From assembly GCA_038125725.1 (NCBI GenBank), contig JAYPEK010000015.1, positions 12,306-76,305 on the forward strand: a DNA stretch of 64,000 nucleotides, read 5' to 3'. The notes under the pieces were generated by a model. It did not search any database, was not told the DNA's origin, and saw only the letters and a program-made list of their open reading frames with translations. The stretch comes from TMED8 sp038125725 (GTDB lineage Bacteria; Pseudomonadota; Alphaproteobacteria; Rhodospirillales; Casp-alpha2). Numbering within the stretch: the first letter of the stretch is position 1; the number at the start of each line of letters is the position of its first letter. The position numbers were made by a program, and so were the translations under genes. Below are positions 30,348 to 39,604 of this stretch, in pieces.

Positions 30348-31583
30348 TTAAAACGCGCTGGCGCCGAGATCGAGCCGCAGGATATCAACCGTATCGCCGG
30401 CCTTCGCCGGGGGCGCCTTGACCGGCCGGATCACCAGGCAGTCGGCCTCGGCGAAGCGCGCCATCATGGCGCTGTCCTGGCGTTCGAAGGGCGTGGCGAT
30501 CAGTTCGCCCGCCGCGCCCGATGCCAGGATCGCGCGCATGTAGTCCTGACGGATGCCGTTGGCCGGCAGGTCGCGGCCCAGCTTGGCGGTGGCGATGTCC
30601 GGCAGCGCATCGGCGTCGAGGCCCAGCATTACCGCCATGGCGGCGCGCAGGAAAATGATCGACGTCACGCCCGCCGACACAGGGTTCCCCGGAAGCCCCA
30701 AAACGTGCACGTCGCCGAGGCGGCCGAAGATCAGCGGTTTCCCCGGCCGCATGGCGATCTTGTAGAAATTCAGGTCCAGCCCGTCCGCGCCCAGCACCTG
30801 GCGCACGAGATCGAAATCCCCGACCGAGGCGCCGCCGATGGTGACCAGGATATCGGCCCCCTTGGCACCGGCGAGCGCGTCGCGGAAGGATTCTTCCGTG
30901 TCACGGGCGATGCCGAGATTGACCGGCTCGCCGCCCAGGACCTTCACGTAGGCGCTCTGGGCAACGGAGTTGGACGAGATGATCTGGTCGGCGCCCTTGG
31001 GCTCGCCCGGCATCACCAGTTCATCACCGGTGGCGAGAATGGCGATGCGCGGCCGGCGCCGCACCCGGAGCCACGGCACGTTCGCCGACGCCACAAGGCC
31101 GAGATCGCGCGCCGTCAGGCGCCGGCCGGCCTTGAGCAGCACCTCGCCGTCGGAGAAATCGAGCCCGGCGGGGCGCACGTCGGCGCCGAGTTTGGCGCTC
31201 TCCTTGACGGTGATCTGGTCGCCGTCGGCGTCGGTCTCTTCCTGGATGACGATGGTGTCGGTGCCGTCGGGCAGGGGCGCGCCGGTGAAGATGCGCGCGC
31301 ACTGGCCGGCCTCGACCGTGCCGCCGAAGCCTTGTCCGGCCTGCGACATGCCCACTTGCGTCAGGGTGACGGGCACGCTGGCGACGTCGGCGGCCTTGAC
31401 CGCGTAGCCGTCCATGGCGGAAACGGCGGCCGGCGGCTGCGTCAGGCGCGCCGCCACGTCCTCGGCCAAGACGCGCCCCAAGGCATCGGGCAGCGCCACC
31501 TGAACCGAGGGGAGCGGGCTAAACGCGCCGGCAACGCGGCGGATCGCCTCGTCGACGCTGAGCATTTCATTTTTCTGGCTCAT
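30348..31583 (-). CDS. moeA: Molybdopterin molybdenumtransferase
   Basis: Molybdenum cofactor enzyme of 411 residues inserting molybdate into adenylated molybdopterin. Motifs are AAVSAMDGYAVKAADV, ARIFTGAPLPDGTDTIVIQEE, ATGDELVMPGEP, GGASVGDFDLVRQVL, GLPGNPVSAGVT and MAMRPGKPLIFG-like text. The start at 31583 shares one base with the moaC stop; it belongs to the trpGDC-moaC-moeA leftward operon. Confidence 0.97.
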   Translation of the reverse strand: MSQKNEMLSVDEAIRRVAGAFSPLPSVQVALPDALGRVLAEDVAARLTQPPAAVSAMDGYAVKAADVASVPVTLTQVGMSQAGQGFGGTVEAGQCARIFTGAPLPDGTDTIVIQEETDADGDQITVKESAKLGADVRPAGLDFSDGEVLLKAGRRLTARDLGLVASANVPWLRVRRRPRIAILATGDELVMPGEPKGADQIISSNSVAQSAYVKVLGGEPVNLGIARDTEESFRDALAGAKGADILVTIGGASVGDFDLVRQVLGADGLDLNFYKIAMRPGKPLIFGRLGDVHVLGLPGNPVSAGVTSIIFLRAAMAVMLGLDADALPDIATAKLGRDLPANGIRQDYMRAILASGAAGELIATPFERQDSAMMARFAEADCLVIRPVKAPPAKAGDTVDILRLDLGASAF

Positions 31584-32059
31584 TATTCGGCCTCAAACGT
31601 CCCGGACTTGCCGCCCGACTTGTGAACCAGGCGCACGTCGGTGATGCGCATGGCGCGATCGACGGCCTTGCACATGTCATAGACCGTCAGCGCCGCAACG
31701 GACGCGGCGGTCAGCGCCTCCATCTCGACACCGGTCTTGCCCGAAAGCTTGCAGGTGGCAGCGATATCGACGGCGTTTCGCGCCGGATCGCAGACCAGGT
31801 CGACCTTCACCGACGCCAGGCTCAGCGGATGACAGAGCGGGATCAAGTCCGGAGTCTTTTTAGCACCCATGATGCCCGCCAATTGCGCCACCGACAGCAC
31901 GTCACCCTTCTTGACGCCGCCCTGCATGATCAGCGCCAGGGTTTCGGGCTGCATCAGCACGCTCGCCTTGGCGGTCGCGGTGCGCTCGGTAATTTCCTTA
32001 TCCGAGACGTCGACCATGACAGCATTGCCTTCGTCATCGAGATGCGTGAAACCGCTCAT
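31583..32059 (-). CDS. moaC: Cyclic pyranopterin monophosphate synthase
   Basis: Protein of 158 residues in the first step of molybdenum cofactor synthesis, together with MoaA. It contains [16 protein letters not shown], the active-site region [21 protein letters not shown] with the catalytic Lys and Asp in CKAVDRAM, and the Gly/Lys-rich C-terminus KSGGKSGTF. It overlaps trpC by four bases and moeA by one. moaA is not in this window. Confidence 0.97.
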   Translation of the reverse strand: MSGFTHLDDEGNAVMVDVSDKEITERTATAKASVLMQPETLALIMQGGVKKGDVLSVAQLAGIMGAKKTPDLIPLCHPLSLASVKVDLVCDPARNAVDIAATCKLSGKTGVEMEALTAASVAALTVYDMCKAVDRAMRITDVRLVHKSGGKSGTFEAE

Positions 32060-32871
32060 GCCGATGCCGCCGCCTGGGGTTCAGGGATGAGAAGGGCGCG
32101 GGTCGCGGCTTCCACGTCGTCCTGGCGCATCAGCGATTCACCGACCAGGAAACAGTTCGCGCCGACGCGCGCCATGCGCGCCAGATCGGCCGGCGAATAA
32201 AGCCCGCTTTCGCTGACCAGCGTGCGGTCCGCCGGCACATCGGGCGCCAGTTGTTCGGTCATGGCGATATCGACCTCAAGGGTCTTCAGGTTGCGGTTGT
32301 TGACCCCGATCAGGTCGCCGTCGATCTCAAGCGCGCGGGCAAGCTCATCCCCGTCATGCACCTCGACCAGGATATCCATGCCCCAATCGCGCGCCGCGGC
32401 GGCCAGTTCGGCGGCCTGGGCATCGGAAATCGCCGCCATGATGAGCAAGATGCAATCGGCGCCGAGCGCGCGGGCCTCCGCCACCTGATAGGGATCGAGC
32501 ATGAAGTCCTTGCGCAGCACCGGCAGATCGACGGCGGCGCGCGCCGCCACCAGGAACGCGTCGGCGCCCTGGAAATAGGGCTGATCGGTGAGGACGGAGA
32601 GGCAACTGGCGCCGCCCGCCGCATAGGCACGCGCCAGTGCCGGCGGATCGAAATCGGCACGGATCAAACCCTTGGAAGGCGATGCCTTCTTGATTTCGGC
32701 GATCAGTCCGTAGCGCCCGGCATCGACGGCGCGCTTGAGGCCGGCCGCGAAACCGCGCGGCGCCGAGGCTTGCTTGGCCCGTGCCTCGACGTCGGCGAGC
32801 GGATGGGCGCGCTTGCAGGCCGCAATATGTTCGCGCTTGTCGTCACAAATGCGGGCGAGAACGTCGCTCAT
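32056..32871 (-). CDS. trpC: Indole-3-glycerol phosphate synthase
   Basis: TIM-barrel enzyme of 271 residues in tryptophan synthesis. It shows [79 protein letters not shown] and [16 protein letters not shown]. It is monofunctional, with no phosphoribosylanthranilate isomerase domain. It overlaps trpD by ATGA at its 5' end. Confidence 0.98.
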   Translation of the reverse strand: MSDVLARICDDKREHIAACKRAHPLADVEARAKQASAPRGFAAGLKRAVDAGRYGLIAEIKKASPSKGLIRADFDPPALARAYAAGGASCLSVLTDQPYFQGADAFLVAARAAVDLPVLRKDFMLDPYQVAEARALGADCILLIMAAISDAQAAELAAAARDWGMDILVEVHDGDELARALEIDGDLIGVNNRNLKTLEVDIAMTEQLAPDVPADRTLVSESGLYSPADLARMARVGANCFLVGESLMRQDDVEAATRALLIPEPQAAASA

Positions 32872-33890
32872 GATCCGGAATTGGTGATTTCGACCAACTT
32901 ATCGAGGGCACGCCTCGCCTTGCCCTCGTCGATGGATTGGGCGGCGAGCGCGACGCCGGCCTTCAGGTCTTCGACCTTGCCGCCAATAATCAGGCTGGCG
33001 GCGGCGTTGTAGAGAACGATGTCGCGATAGGCACCGGCCTCGCCGTCGACCAGGCGACGAATGGCAGCCGCATTATGGGCGCTGTCACCGCCCTTGAGGT
33101 CGTCCAAGGTGGCACGCGGAATACCGGCATCCTCGGGCGTCACCTGGAAGGTATGGATGGCCCCATCCTTAAGGGACGCCACGTGGGTGATGCCGGTCGT
33201 GGTCATCTCGTCCATGCCATCCTCGCCGTTGACCACCCAGGCGACCTCGGTGCCGAGGATGCCCAACACCTCCGCCATCGGCTCGATCCAGGCGCTGTCG
33301 AAAGCACCGGTGGACTGGCGTTTGACGCCGGCCGGATTGGAAAGCGGGCCCAGGTTGTTGAAGATGGTGCGGATTCCCAGCGATTGGCGCACCGGCACCA
33401 CGTGCTTCATGGCGCTGTGGTGTTTCGGCGCCGGCATGAAGCCGACACCGGCCTCGCGGATGGCGCGCTCCACCAGGGAAACCTCGCAGTCCAGATTAAC
33501 GCCCAATTCCGTAAGCACGTCGGAAGCGCCGGATTTCGACGTTACCGCACGATTGCCGTGCTTGGCCACCGGCACGCCGGCGCCGGCGACCACCATGGCC
33601 GTCGCGGTGGAGATATTGTAGGTGCCGAGTTTATCGCCGCCGGTGCCGACGATGTCCATGGCGCCTTCCGGCGCCTCGACACGCAGCATCTTGGCGCGCA
33701 TGGCGCGAACCGCGCCAGTGATTTCATCGACCGATTCACCGCGCAACCGGAGCGCCATCAGGAAGGCGCCCATCTGCGATTCCGTCGCCTCGCCGGCCAT
33801 GAGGATTTCAAAGGCCCGTTCGGAATCGGCAGCGGTGAGGGTCGCGCCATCGGCGACGCGGGCCAGGATCGGTTTGATGTCTTCGCTCAT
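32868..33890 (-). CDS. trpD: Anthranilate phosphoribosyltransferase
   Basis: Protein of 340 residues transferring phosphoribosyl from PRPP to anthranilate. Motifs are [42 protein letters not shown], the [13 protein letters not shown] segment, and [15 protein letters not shown]. The start at 33890 gives [15 protein letters not shown] and overlaps the trpG stop by ATGA; the upstream frame to 34055 lies antisense in trpG. Confidence 0.98.
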   Translation of the reverse strand: MSEDIKPILARVADGATLTAADSERAFEILMAGEATESQMGAFLMALRLRGESVDEITGAVRAMRAKMLRVEAPEGAMDIVGTGGDKLGTYNISTATAMVVAGAGVPVAKHGNRAVTSKSGASDVLTELGVNLDCEVSLVERAIREAGVGFMPAPKHHSAMKHVVPVRQSLGIRTIFNNLGPLSNPAGVKRQSTGAFDSAWIEPMAEVLGILGTEVAWVVNGEDGMDEMTTTGITHVASLKDGAIHTFQVTPEDAGIPRATLDDLKGGDSAHNAAAIRRLVDGEAGAYRDIVLYNAAASLIIGGKVEDLKAGVALAAQSIDEGKARRALDKLVEITNSGS

Positions 33891-34471
33891 GCCGCATTCC
33901 TTCCGCGCGAGATCTCGATGAAGTTCCGGAGAATCTGGTGTCCGTGTTCGGAAGCGATGCTTTCCGGATGAAACTGCACGCCGTGGATCGGCAAGGTGCG
34001 GTGCGAAACCCCCTGAATGACGCCGTCCTCGCTCTCGGCGGTAACCAACAGGCACTCGGGCACGGTCGCTGGATCGAGGGTGAGGGAATGATAACGCGTC
34101 GCCTGGAACGGCGACGGCACGCCAGCGAACACCGCGGCCCCCTTATGGGTGATCATGCTCATCTTGCCGTGCATGGGCTTCGGGGCGCGGATGATGGTGC
34201 CGCCGAAACTCTGCGCGATGCACTGATGGCCCAGGCAGACCCCGAAGATCGGGAACACGCCCTGCAGTTTCTCGATGACTTCCAGGCAGATGCCAGCCCA
34301 ATCGGGATCGCAGGGCCCCGGTGAAATGACGATCCCCTCCGGCGACATGGCGCGGATGTCGTCGACGGTGATGGCGTCGTTCCGGTGCACGACAACATCG
34401 GCCCCGACCTCGCCCATGTAATGGAGCAGGTTGTAGGTGAAGCTGTCGTAGTTATCGATAAGCAGAAACAT
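33887..34471 (-). CDS. trpG: Anthranilate synthase component II (glutamine amidotransferase)
   Basis: Class I glutamine amidotransferase of 194 residues that supplies ammonia to TrpE. It has [17 protein letters not shown], the oxyanion region [11 protein letters not shown], nucleophile Cys in [16 protein letters not shown], and the His/Glu pair in [14 protein letters not shown]. It is first in trpG-trpD-trpC-moaC-moeA. Its partner trpE ends at 63782, about 29 kb away, on the same strand. Confidence 0.97.
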   Translation of the reverse strand: MFLLIDNYDSFTYNLLHYMGEVGADVVVHRNDAITVDDIRAMSPEGIVISPGPCDPDWAGICLEVIEKLQGVFPIFGVCLGHQCIAQSFGGTIIRAPKPMHGKMSMITHKGAAVFAGVPSPFQATRYHSLTLDPATVPECLLVTAESEDGVIQGVSHRTLPIHGVQFHPESIASEHGHQILRNFIEISRGRNAA

Positions 34472-34541
34472 TTGAAGCAGTTATGGTGTCTCGCCAAGGT
34501 GCGGTCAAGGGTGGGGTCAAGGAGAGGCTCATTGGCGGCGC

Positions 34542-34598
34542 TTGACCTTCCAGGGACTGGAAAGCTTATAACATAAACATTATAGTTCTCTGGAAGGT
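34542..34598 (+). promoter_or_regulatory. CueR-type copper promoter of copA
   Basis: -35 TTGACC (34542-34547) and -10 TATAAC (34567-34572) are 19 bases apart, the long spacer used by MerR-family activators. Inside lies the dyad CCTTCCAG (34546-34553) and CTGGAAAG (34557-34564), like CueR operators. A further CTGGAAGGT at 34590-34598 is the exact complement of ACCTTCCAG (34545-34553) and overlaps the ribosome site of copA. Confidence 0.8.
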
Positions 34599-34608
34599 TG
34601 GTTCCATC

Positions 34609-37089
34609 ATGGATGAAACATCGCTCAACCGAAACACGCTCACTGTCGGCGTCGAGGGCATGTCCTGCGCCGGCTGCGTTTCGCGCGTGGAAAAGGCGCT
34701 TTCGGCCGTTTCCGGCGTCGATCTCGCGGAAGTGAATTTGGCCACCAAGCGCGCCACCGTCAGCTACGATCCGGGTTCGACCGGGCCGGGCGCGCTGGTC
34801 GACGCCATCAACGCCACCGGTTTCACGGTGCCGTCGGACAGCATCGATCTCGATATCGAGGGCATGTCCTGCGCCGGCTGCGTGTCGCGCGCGGAGAAGG
34901 CGGCGGCCAATCTGCCCGGCGTGGTTTCGTCGGAAATCAACCTCGCCACCCATCGCGGCCGCGTCACCTTCACCCCCGGCATCGTCCAGCCGGAAGCCAT
35001 CGCCAAGGCGATCACCGAGGCCGGCTATCCCGCGCGCCCGCACCAGGCCGAGACCGGGACCGGCAATGAGCCCCAACAGGACGCCCGCGACGCGGAAACC
35101 GAGACCCTCCGGCGCGCGCTGGTCTTCGCGCTTAGTTTCACCGTGCCGCTGGTCGCGGTCGCCATGGGCCGCATGGTCGATAGCATCGGCGCCGCCATGC
35201 TGGGCATGATGGCGGAGCGCGCCTGGATGGCGGTGGAGTGGGTGCTGGCGACGCCGGTGCTGTTCTATGCCGGGCGGCATTTCCACAAATCCGGCTGGAA
35301 CGAGCTGAAGCACCTCAATCCGGGGATGAACGCGCTGGTGATGATCGGCGCCGGCGCCGCCTATGTCTATTCGCTGGTATCGCTGGCCGCGCCGGGTCTA
35401 TTCCCTGCCGGGACGGCGCATGCCTATTTCGAGGCATCCGGCGTGATCGTCACGCTGATCCTGTTCGGCCGCTACCTGGAGGCCTTGGCCAAGGGCCGCA
35501 CCTCCGCGGCGATCAAGAAACTGATGGGCCTGCAGGTGCCGATGGCCCGGGTCGAGCGCGGCGGTGAGGTGAGCGAAATCCCAATCGCCGAGTTGCGCGT
35601 CGGCGACAAGGTGCACGTGCGGCCGGGCGAGCGGCTGCCCGCCGACGGCGCCATCTGGGACGGCACCAGCTTCATCGACGAATCGATGATCTCCGGCGAT
35701 CCGGTTCCGGTGGAAAAAGGCCCCGGCGCCGAGGTCATCGGCGGCACCGTTAACGGCAACGGCGCGCTGACCGTGCTGGTCAGCCGCACCGGCGCCGACA
35801 GCGTACTGGCACGCATCATCCAGATGGTCGAGGACGCCCAGGCCGGCAAGCCGCCGATCCAGAAACTGGCCGACAGGATCGCCAGCGTCTTCGTGCCGGC
35901 AGTGATGGGCTTTGCCGTGCTCACGTTTCTGGGCTGGCTGCTGTGGGGACCGGAACCGGCGCTCGGCTATGCCTTCGTCACCGCCGTCTCGGTGCTGCTG
36001 ATCGCATGCCCCTGCGCCATGGGGCTGGCGACGCCGACGGCGATCATGGCCGGCACCGGCCGCGGCGCCGAGGTCGGAGTCCTGATCCGGCGCGGCACGG
36101 CGCTTGAACTGCTGGCGCGGGTCGATACCGTGGTTCTCGACAAGACCGGTACGCTGACGGAAGGGAAGCCGGAGTTGCGGGCATTCCACGCGGTCGCCGC
36201 CGGCAGGGGCGCGGACGAAATCCTCGCCATCGCCGCCGCCGCCGAAGCCAAAAGCGAACATCCCATCGCCCAAGCCCTGGTCGATGCCGCCAAGGAGAAG
36301 AGCCTCGTCCTGCCGGAGATGACCGGCCTGGAGGCGCATCCGGGGCATGGCGTCACGGCAACGGTGGCGGGACATTCCGTCGCCATCGGCGCGGCGCGGC
36401 ACATGCTGGCGCAAGGCATCGATATCGCCGCCGCGTCGGCCGAGGCCGACACCATCGCCGCGCAGGCATTGACGCCGGTCTTCATCGCCATCGACGGCGC
36501 GCTTGCCGCCGTCGCCGGCGTCGGCGATGCCTTGAAGGCGGAAAGCGCCGCGACCATCCAGGCGCTGCAAGGCCTTGGATTGGAGACCGCGCTACTGACC
36601 GGCGACACGGAAGCCACCGCCAAGGCGATTGCCGTCCAGGCCGGGATCGGGACCGTGATGGCCGGCGTTCTTCCGGACGGCAAGGCCGACGAAATCAAGC
36701 GCCTGCAGGCCGAGGGCAAGACCGTCGCCTTCGTCGGCGACGGCATCAACGACGCCCCGGCGCTGGCGCAGGCGGACGTGGGCATCGCCATCGGCACCGG
36801 CACCGACATCGCCATCGAGGCCGGCGAAGTGATCCTGATGTCGGGCGATCTCTCGGGCATCGTCCGTGCCGTCAGGCTGGCGAAACGCACGCTCCGGGTC
36901 ATCCACGGCAACTTCTTCTGGGCCTATGCCTACAACGTGGCGCTGATCCCGCTGGCGGCGGGGATCTTGTACCCGGCCTTCGGGTTGCTGCTGAACCCGA
37001 TGCTGGCGGCCGGCGCCATGAGCATCTCGAGCCTGTTCGTGGTCTCCAACTCGCTCCGGCTCAAGTCCTTCGACGGGGGGCGGACATGA
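34609..37089 (+). CDS. copA: Copper-exporting P1B-type ATPase
   Basis: Cu(I) efflux pump of 826 residues in the inner membrane. Two N-terminal heavy-metal domains each carry GMSCAGC (about residues 17-23 and 85-91). Membrane helices follow, then the phosphatase motif (MISGDPVPVEKG), the transmembrane CPC in LIACPCAMGLATPT, phosphorylation site DKTGTLTEG, the SEHPIAQA motif, and the hinge GDGINDAPALAQADVG. The C-terminal helices have YN and MSISS motifs typical of Cu(I) pumps. It is preceded by a CueR-type promoter and overlaps the regulator gene by ATGA. Confidence 0.96.
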   Translation: MDETSLNRNTLTVGVEGMSCAGCVSRVEKALSAVSGVDLAEVNLATKRATVSYDPGSTGPGALVDAINATGFTVPSDSIDLDIEGMSCAGCVSRAEKAAANLPGVVSSEINLATHRGRVTFTPGIVQPEAIAKAITEAGYPARPHQAETGTGNEPQQDARDAETETLRRALVFALSFTVPLVAVAMGRMVDSIGAAMLGMMAERAWMAVEWVLATPVLFYAGRHFHKSGWNELKHLNPGMNALVMIGAGAAYVYSLVSLAAPGLFPAGTAHAYFEASGVIVTLILFGRYLEALAKGRTSAAIKKLMGLQVPMARVERGGEVSEIPIAELRVGDKVHVRPGERLPADGAIWDGTSFIDESMISGDPVPVEKGPGAEVIGGTVNGNGALTVLVSRTGADSVLARIIQMVEDAQAGKPPIQKLADRIASVFVPAVMGFAVLTFLGWLLWGPEPALGYAFVTAVSVLLIACPCAMGLATPTAIMAGTGRGAEVGVLIRRGTALELLARVDTVVLDKTGTLTEGKPELRAFHAVAAGRGADEILAIAAAAEAKSEHPIAQALVDAAKEKSLVLPEMTGLEAHPGHGVTATVAGHSVAIGAARHMLAQGIDIAAASAEADTIAAQALTPVFIAIDGALAAVAGVGDALKAESAATIQALQGLGLETALLTGDTEATAKAIAVQAGIGTVMAGVLPDGKADEIKRLQAEGKTVAFVGDGINDAPALAQADVGIAIGTGTDIAIEAGEVILMSGDLSGIVRAVRLAKRTLRVIHGNFFWAYAYNVALIPLAAGILYPAFGLLLNPMLAAGAMSISSLFVVSNSLRLKSFDGGRT

Positions 37090-37478
37090 ACATCGGCGCG
37101 CTGGCGCGCGAGACCGGCATCTCGGCCAAGACCATCCGCTACTACGAAAGCATCGGCCTGACGCCGGAACCGGATCGCCAACCCAACGGCTACCGCGACT
37201 ACGGCGACAATGACGTCGCCACGCTCAAGTTCGTGCAGCGTGCGCGCGGTCTCGGGTTCTCGCTGGAAGAGGTGAGGGCGCTGCTGACGCTGTGGCGCGA
37301 CCAGGGCCGCGCCAGCGCCGACGTGAAGAAACTCGCCCTCGATCATATCCAGGAGATCGAGGGCCGCATCGGCGAACTGATGGCGATGAAGCGCACGCTC
37401 GAGCACCTAACCGAGCGCTGCCACGGCGACGACCGCCCCGACTGCCCGATCCTGGAAGACCTGGCGAAGACGATTTAG
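37086..37478 (+). CDS. cueR: CueR-type copper-responsive MerR regulator
   Basis: Protein of 130 residues: winged helix (MNIGALARETGISAKTIRYYESIGL), dimerising coiled coil, and the metal loop C-HGDDRPD-C followed by PIL near the C-terminus, matching the two-cysteine Cu(I) loop of CueR. It senses free Cu(I) and twists the 19-base-spacer promoter upstream of copA. It is coupled to copA by ATGA, so induction also raises the regulator. Confidence 0.93.
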   Translation: MNIGALARETGISAKTIRYYESIGLTPEPDRQPNGYRDYGDNDVATLKFVQRARGLGFSLEEVRALLTLWRDQGRASADVKKLALDHIQEIEGRIGELMAMKRTLEHLTERCHGDDRPDCPILEDLAKTI

Positions 37479-38306
37479 CTAGACCGGCGCTTCGCCCTGG
37501 GCGGTGCAGCGATGCAGTTTGCGGTGCATGTCCTCGGTGTAGTCGCGCACAGCGTAGTGCATGGTGCGGCGGTTGTCCCAAATCAGCACGTCGCCGACCT
37601 GCCAACGGTGGCGGTAAATGTTTTCCGGCTTGGTCGCCACCTCATAGAGGTGGTCCAGGAGCCAGGCACTTTCGCGCTCCTCCAGCCCGTCGATGCCGAT
37701 GGTGAAGCGCGGATTGACGAAAATCGCCTTCTGGCCGGTGCCGACCGGCGAACGCACCACGGGGTGCAGTTGCGGCGGCTTCAATTCGGTGGGGTCGATG
37801 GGCCGGGCGTCGGTCGCGGCGCCGACGCTGCGCATCTGCGTGGCCTTGCCGGAATGAAAGGCCTGTAGGCCCGAGATCATCTGCTTCAGGCCGTCGGAAA
37901 GCTGCGCGTAGGCGCGCGCCATGTTGCAGATCATGGTGTCGCCGTGGCCTTCCGGCACGGCCAGCGCGTGCAAGACCGTCGCCGAGGGCGGTTCCGCCAT
38001 GTGCGAGATGTCGGAGTGCCAATAGTCGTTGGGCGCGCCGGGCCGGCCCGGGCGGTTCTCCAGGATCAGCACCTCCGGGTGCCCATCGACGGTGGCGCGG
38101 GTGCGCAGCGGATGCACGAAGACATCGCCGAACAGGCTGGAAAATCGCTTCTGGTTCTCGGGCGACAGCGACTGGCCGCGAAACATCAGGGCGCCGTGGG
38201 TATCGAAGGCCTGCTTGATGGCGGCATCGGTCTCCGTGTCGGTGTCATTCAGGTCGACGCCCCGGACCTCGACGCCGATGGCGCCGCAAAGCGGTATGAA
38301 TTCCAT
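37479..38306 (-). CDS. TauD/TfdA-family Fe(II)/2-oxoglutarate dioxygenase
   Basis: Protein of 275 residues. It has IGVEVRGVDLND and FDTHGALMFRGQ near the N-terminus, the iron ligands His-x-Asp in YWHSDISHM and the distal His in NRRTMHYAV, and the 2-oxoglutarate Arg in the MHRKLHRCT tail. Family members hydroxylate sulfonates, aryloxyacids, carnitine precursors and others; the substrate here is unknown. The start is preceded by a run of nine G that overlaps the ribosome site. It converges with cueR with no gap. Confidence 0.88.
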   Translation of the reverse strand: MEFIPLCGAIGVEVRGVDLNDTDTETDAAIKQAFDTHGALMFRGQSLSPENQKRFSSLFGDVFVHPLRTRATVDGHPEVLILENRPGRPGAPNDYWHSDISHMAEPPSATVLHALAVPEGHGDTMICNMARAYAQLSDGLKQMISGLQAFHSGKATQMRSVGAATDARPIDPTELKPPQLHPVVRSPVGTGQKAIFVNPRFTIGIDGLEERESAWLLDHLYEVATKPENIYRHRWQVGDVLIWDNRRTMHYAVRDYTEDMHRKLHRCTAQGEAPV

Positions 38307-38310
38307 GATC

Positions 38311-38340
38311 TCCCCCCCCCAGGCTATTCCAGGCTATTGC
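38311..38340. repeat. Nine-base C/G run and 10-base tandem repeat before the dioxygenase gene
   Basis: Bases 38312-38320 are nine C in a row (nine G in the coding strand of the dioxygenase), ending 5 bases before its ATG at 38306. Next to it, AGGCTATTCC (38321-38330) and AGGCTATTGC (38331-38340) form a near-perfect tandem repeat. Homopolymers of this length can slip during replication and would change the ribosome-site spacing. Confidence 0.7.
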
Positions 38341-38897
38341 CGCGGCCGTGTCGCGACGTCGCTGCGACAGCTTTGCGTCACTTCGCCCTGGGCGTCAATA
38401 TAGACGATCTCCAGAAAGGTGATTTCCGACAGGCGCTCGCCAACGGCGATCGCCTCCTTGCCACTTTCGATGGGTTCGTGCGCGAAGATCAGCCCGAGCC
38501 GGCGGATGACCCGCTCGCGCGGCGAGATGTTGGCCGAATAGGAAAGGGTCTCGACCGAAAACACCTCGTTCACGGCCTGCACGTGCAGGGCCTGGCATTG
38601 TTTGGTACTCGGCGTGTCAGTGGGGGTGCGAAAGACGTAGCGGATTTCGATCGTGCCTGTATCCGCCTTGTACCAGACCCGGGTGGTCAGTACTGGCGAG
38701 CTTCTCGGCGCGATCCGGGTGGCGGCCTCCAGGGCGAACAGGCGCAGCCGCTTCATGCCGGAATCGAACAGCGTCGTCGGCTCCTTGCTCAGCCGCTCGA
38801 TAACCGGCGGATTGGCGGCATCGGCGGGCAGGGCGAGAGCCAAGCCGAAGCCGGCAACCACCGCCATGGCGATCCGTTTACAGAACATCCCCGTCAT
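38334..38897 (-). CDS. Secreted protein of unknown function
   Basis: Protein of 187 residues with a signal peptide (MTGMFCKRIAMAVVAGFGLA, cleavage after ADA). A second ATG at 38888 would give MFCKRIAM and is equally plausible. The mature part is mixed alpha/beta with few cysteines and no recognised motif; it is probably periplasmic. The gene lies upstream of the TauD-type dioxygenase on the same strand with a 27-base gap that contains the tandem repeat and G-run, so they may be co-transcribed. Confidence 0.6.
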   Translation of the reverse strand: MTGMFCKRIAMAVVAGFGLALALPADAANPPVIERLSKEPTTLFDSGMKRLRLFALEAATRIAPRSSPVLTTRVWYKADTGTIEIRYVFRTPTDTPSTKQCQALHVQAVNEVFSVETLSYSANISPRERVIRRLGLIFAHEPIESGKEAIAVGERLSEITFLEIVYIDAQGEVTQSCRSDVATRPRQ

Positions 38898-38975
38898 CTC
38901 CGCTCCTTTTCCCCCGCGATGATAGACGCCGCGCGTCCCGGTTGGAAAGCCATCGCGATTTGGCTAGGTTACGCC

Positions 38976-39599
38976 ATGACTGAAATTCTCGATCTCTGGC
39001 CGACAAAGCTCATCCGCACGAAGCTCGATGGTTTCGAGGAGCCGAACCGCGAGTTGCTGAAGCTGGCGCGCGACTGGGACAAGGAAAAGAAGGACCTAAC
39101 CACCGACTACCGCGACAACAATCCCTTCAACGTCGACGCGCCGGCCACCAACTGGCTGCGCGGCCAGGTCAACGCCACCGTCATCGAATACCTGAAAGCC
39201 ATCGGCATCGACTTCCCGGTGGACTGGCAGGTCCACGGCTGGGTCAACATCAACCGCACCGGCGACTATCACGACCCGCACAATCATCCGCACTGCTATC
39301 TGTCGGGAACCTACTACGTGAAGGTGCCGCAGGCGGCATCGAAGCGGCGCCAGCGCGCCGATGTCAGGCCCAACCACATCACATTCTACGACCCGCGCTT
39401 CGGCATCAACATGAGCTCGATCCGCAACGACCCCTACCTGGACCCGGAATTCACCGTGCTGCCGGAACCGGGCCTGTTGATGATGTGGCCGGCGAGCCTG
39501 ATGCATTTCGTGCACCCGAACCTGAGCGACGAGACCCGCGTCTCCATCAGCTTCAACATCGTCCTCAAGTGGGCGGACCACTACCTGCCGAGTCAGTAA
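38976..39599 (+). CDS. Putative 2-oxoglutarate/Fe(II) oxygenase (TIGR02466-like)
   Basis: Protein of 207 residues. The sequence HGWVNINRTGDYHDPHNHPH carries a His-x-x-x-His/Asp cluster, followed by LSGTYYVKVP, then WPASLMHFVHPN and ETRVSISFNIVL. This is the double-stranded beta-helix pattern of a family annotated as 2OG-Fe(II) oxygenases. The start ATG at 38976 is just downstream of the divergent secreted-protein gene; the long open frame upstream is antisense to other genes. Function unknown; several phages and marine bacteria carry relatives. Confidence 0.75.
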   Translation: MTEILDLWPTKLIRTKLDGFEEPNRELLKLARDWDKEKKDLTTDYRDNNPFNVDAPATNWLRGQVNATVIEYLKAIGIDFPVDWQVHGWVNINRTGDYHDPHNHPHCYLSGTYYVKVPQAASKRRQRADVRPNHITFYDPRFGINMSSIRNDPYLDPEFTVLPEPGLLMMWPASLMHFVHPNLSDETRVSISFNIVLKWADHYLPSQ

Positions 39600-39604
39600 C
39601 GCCC

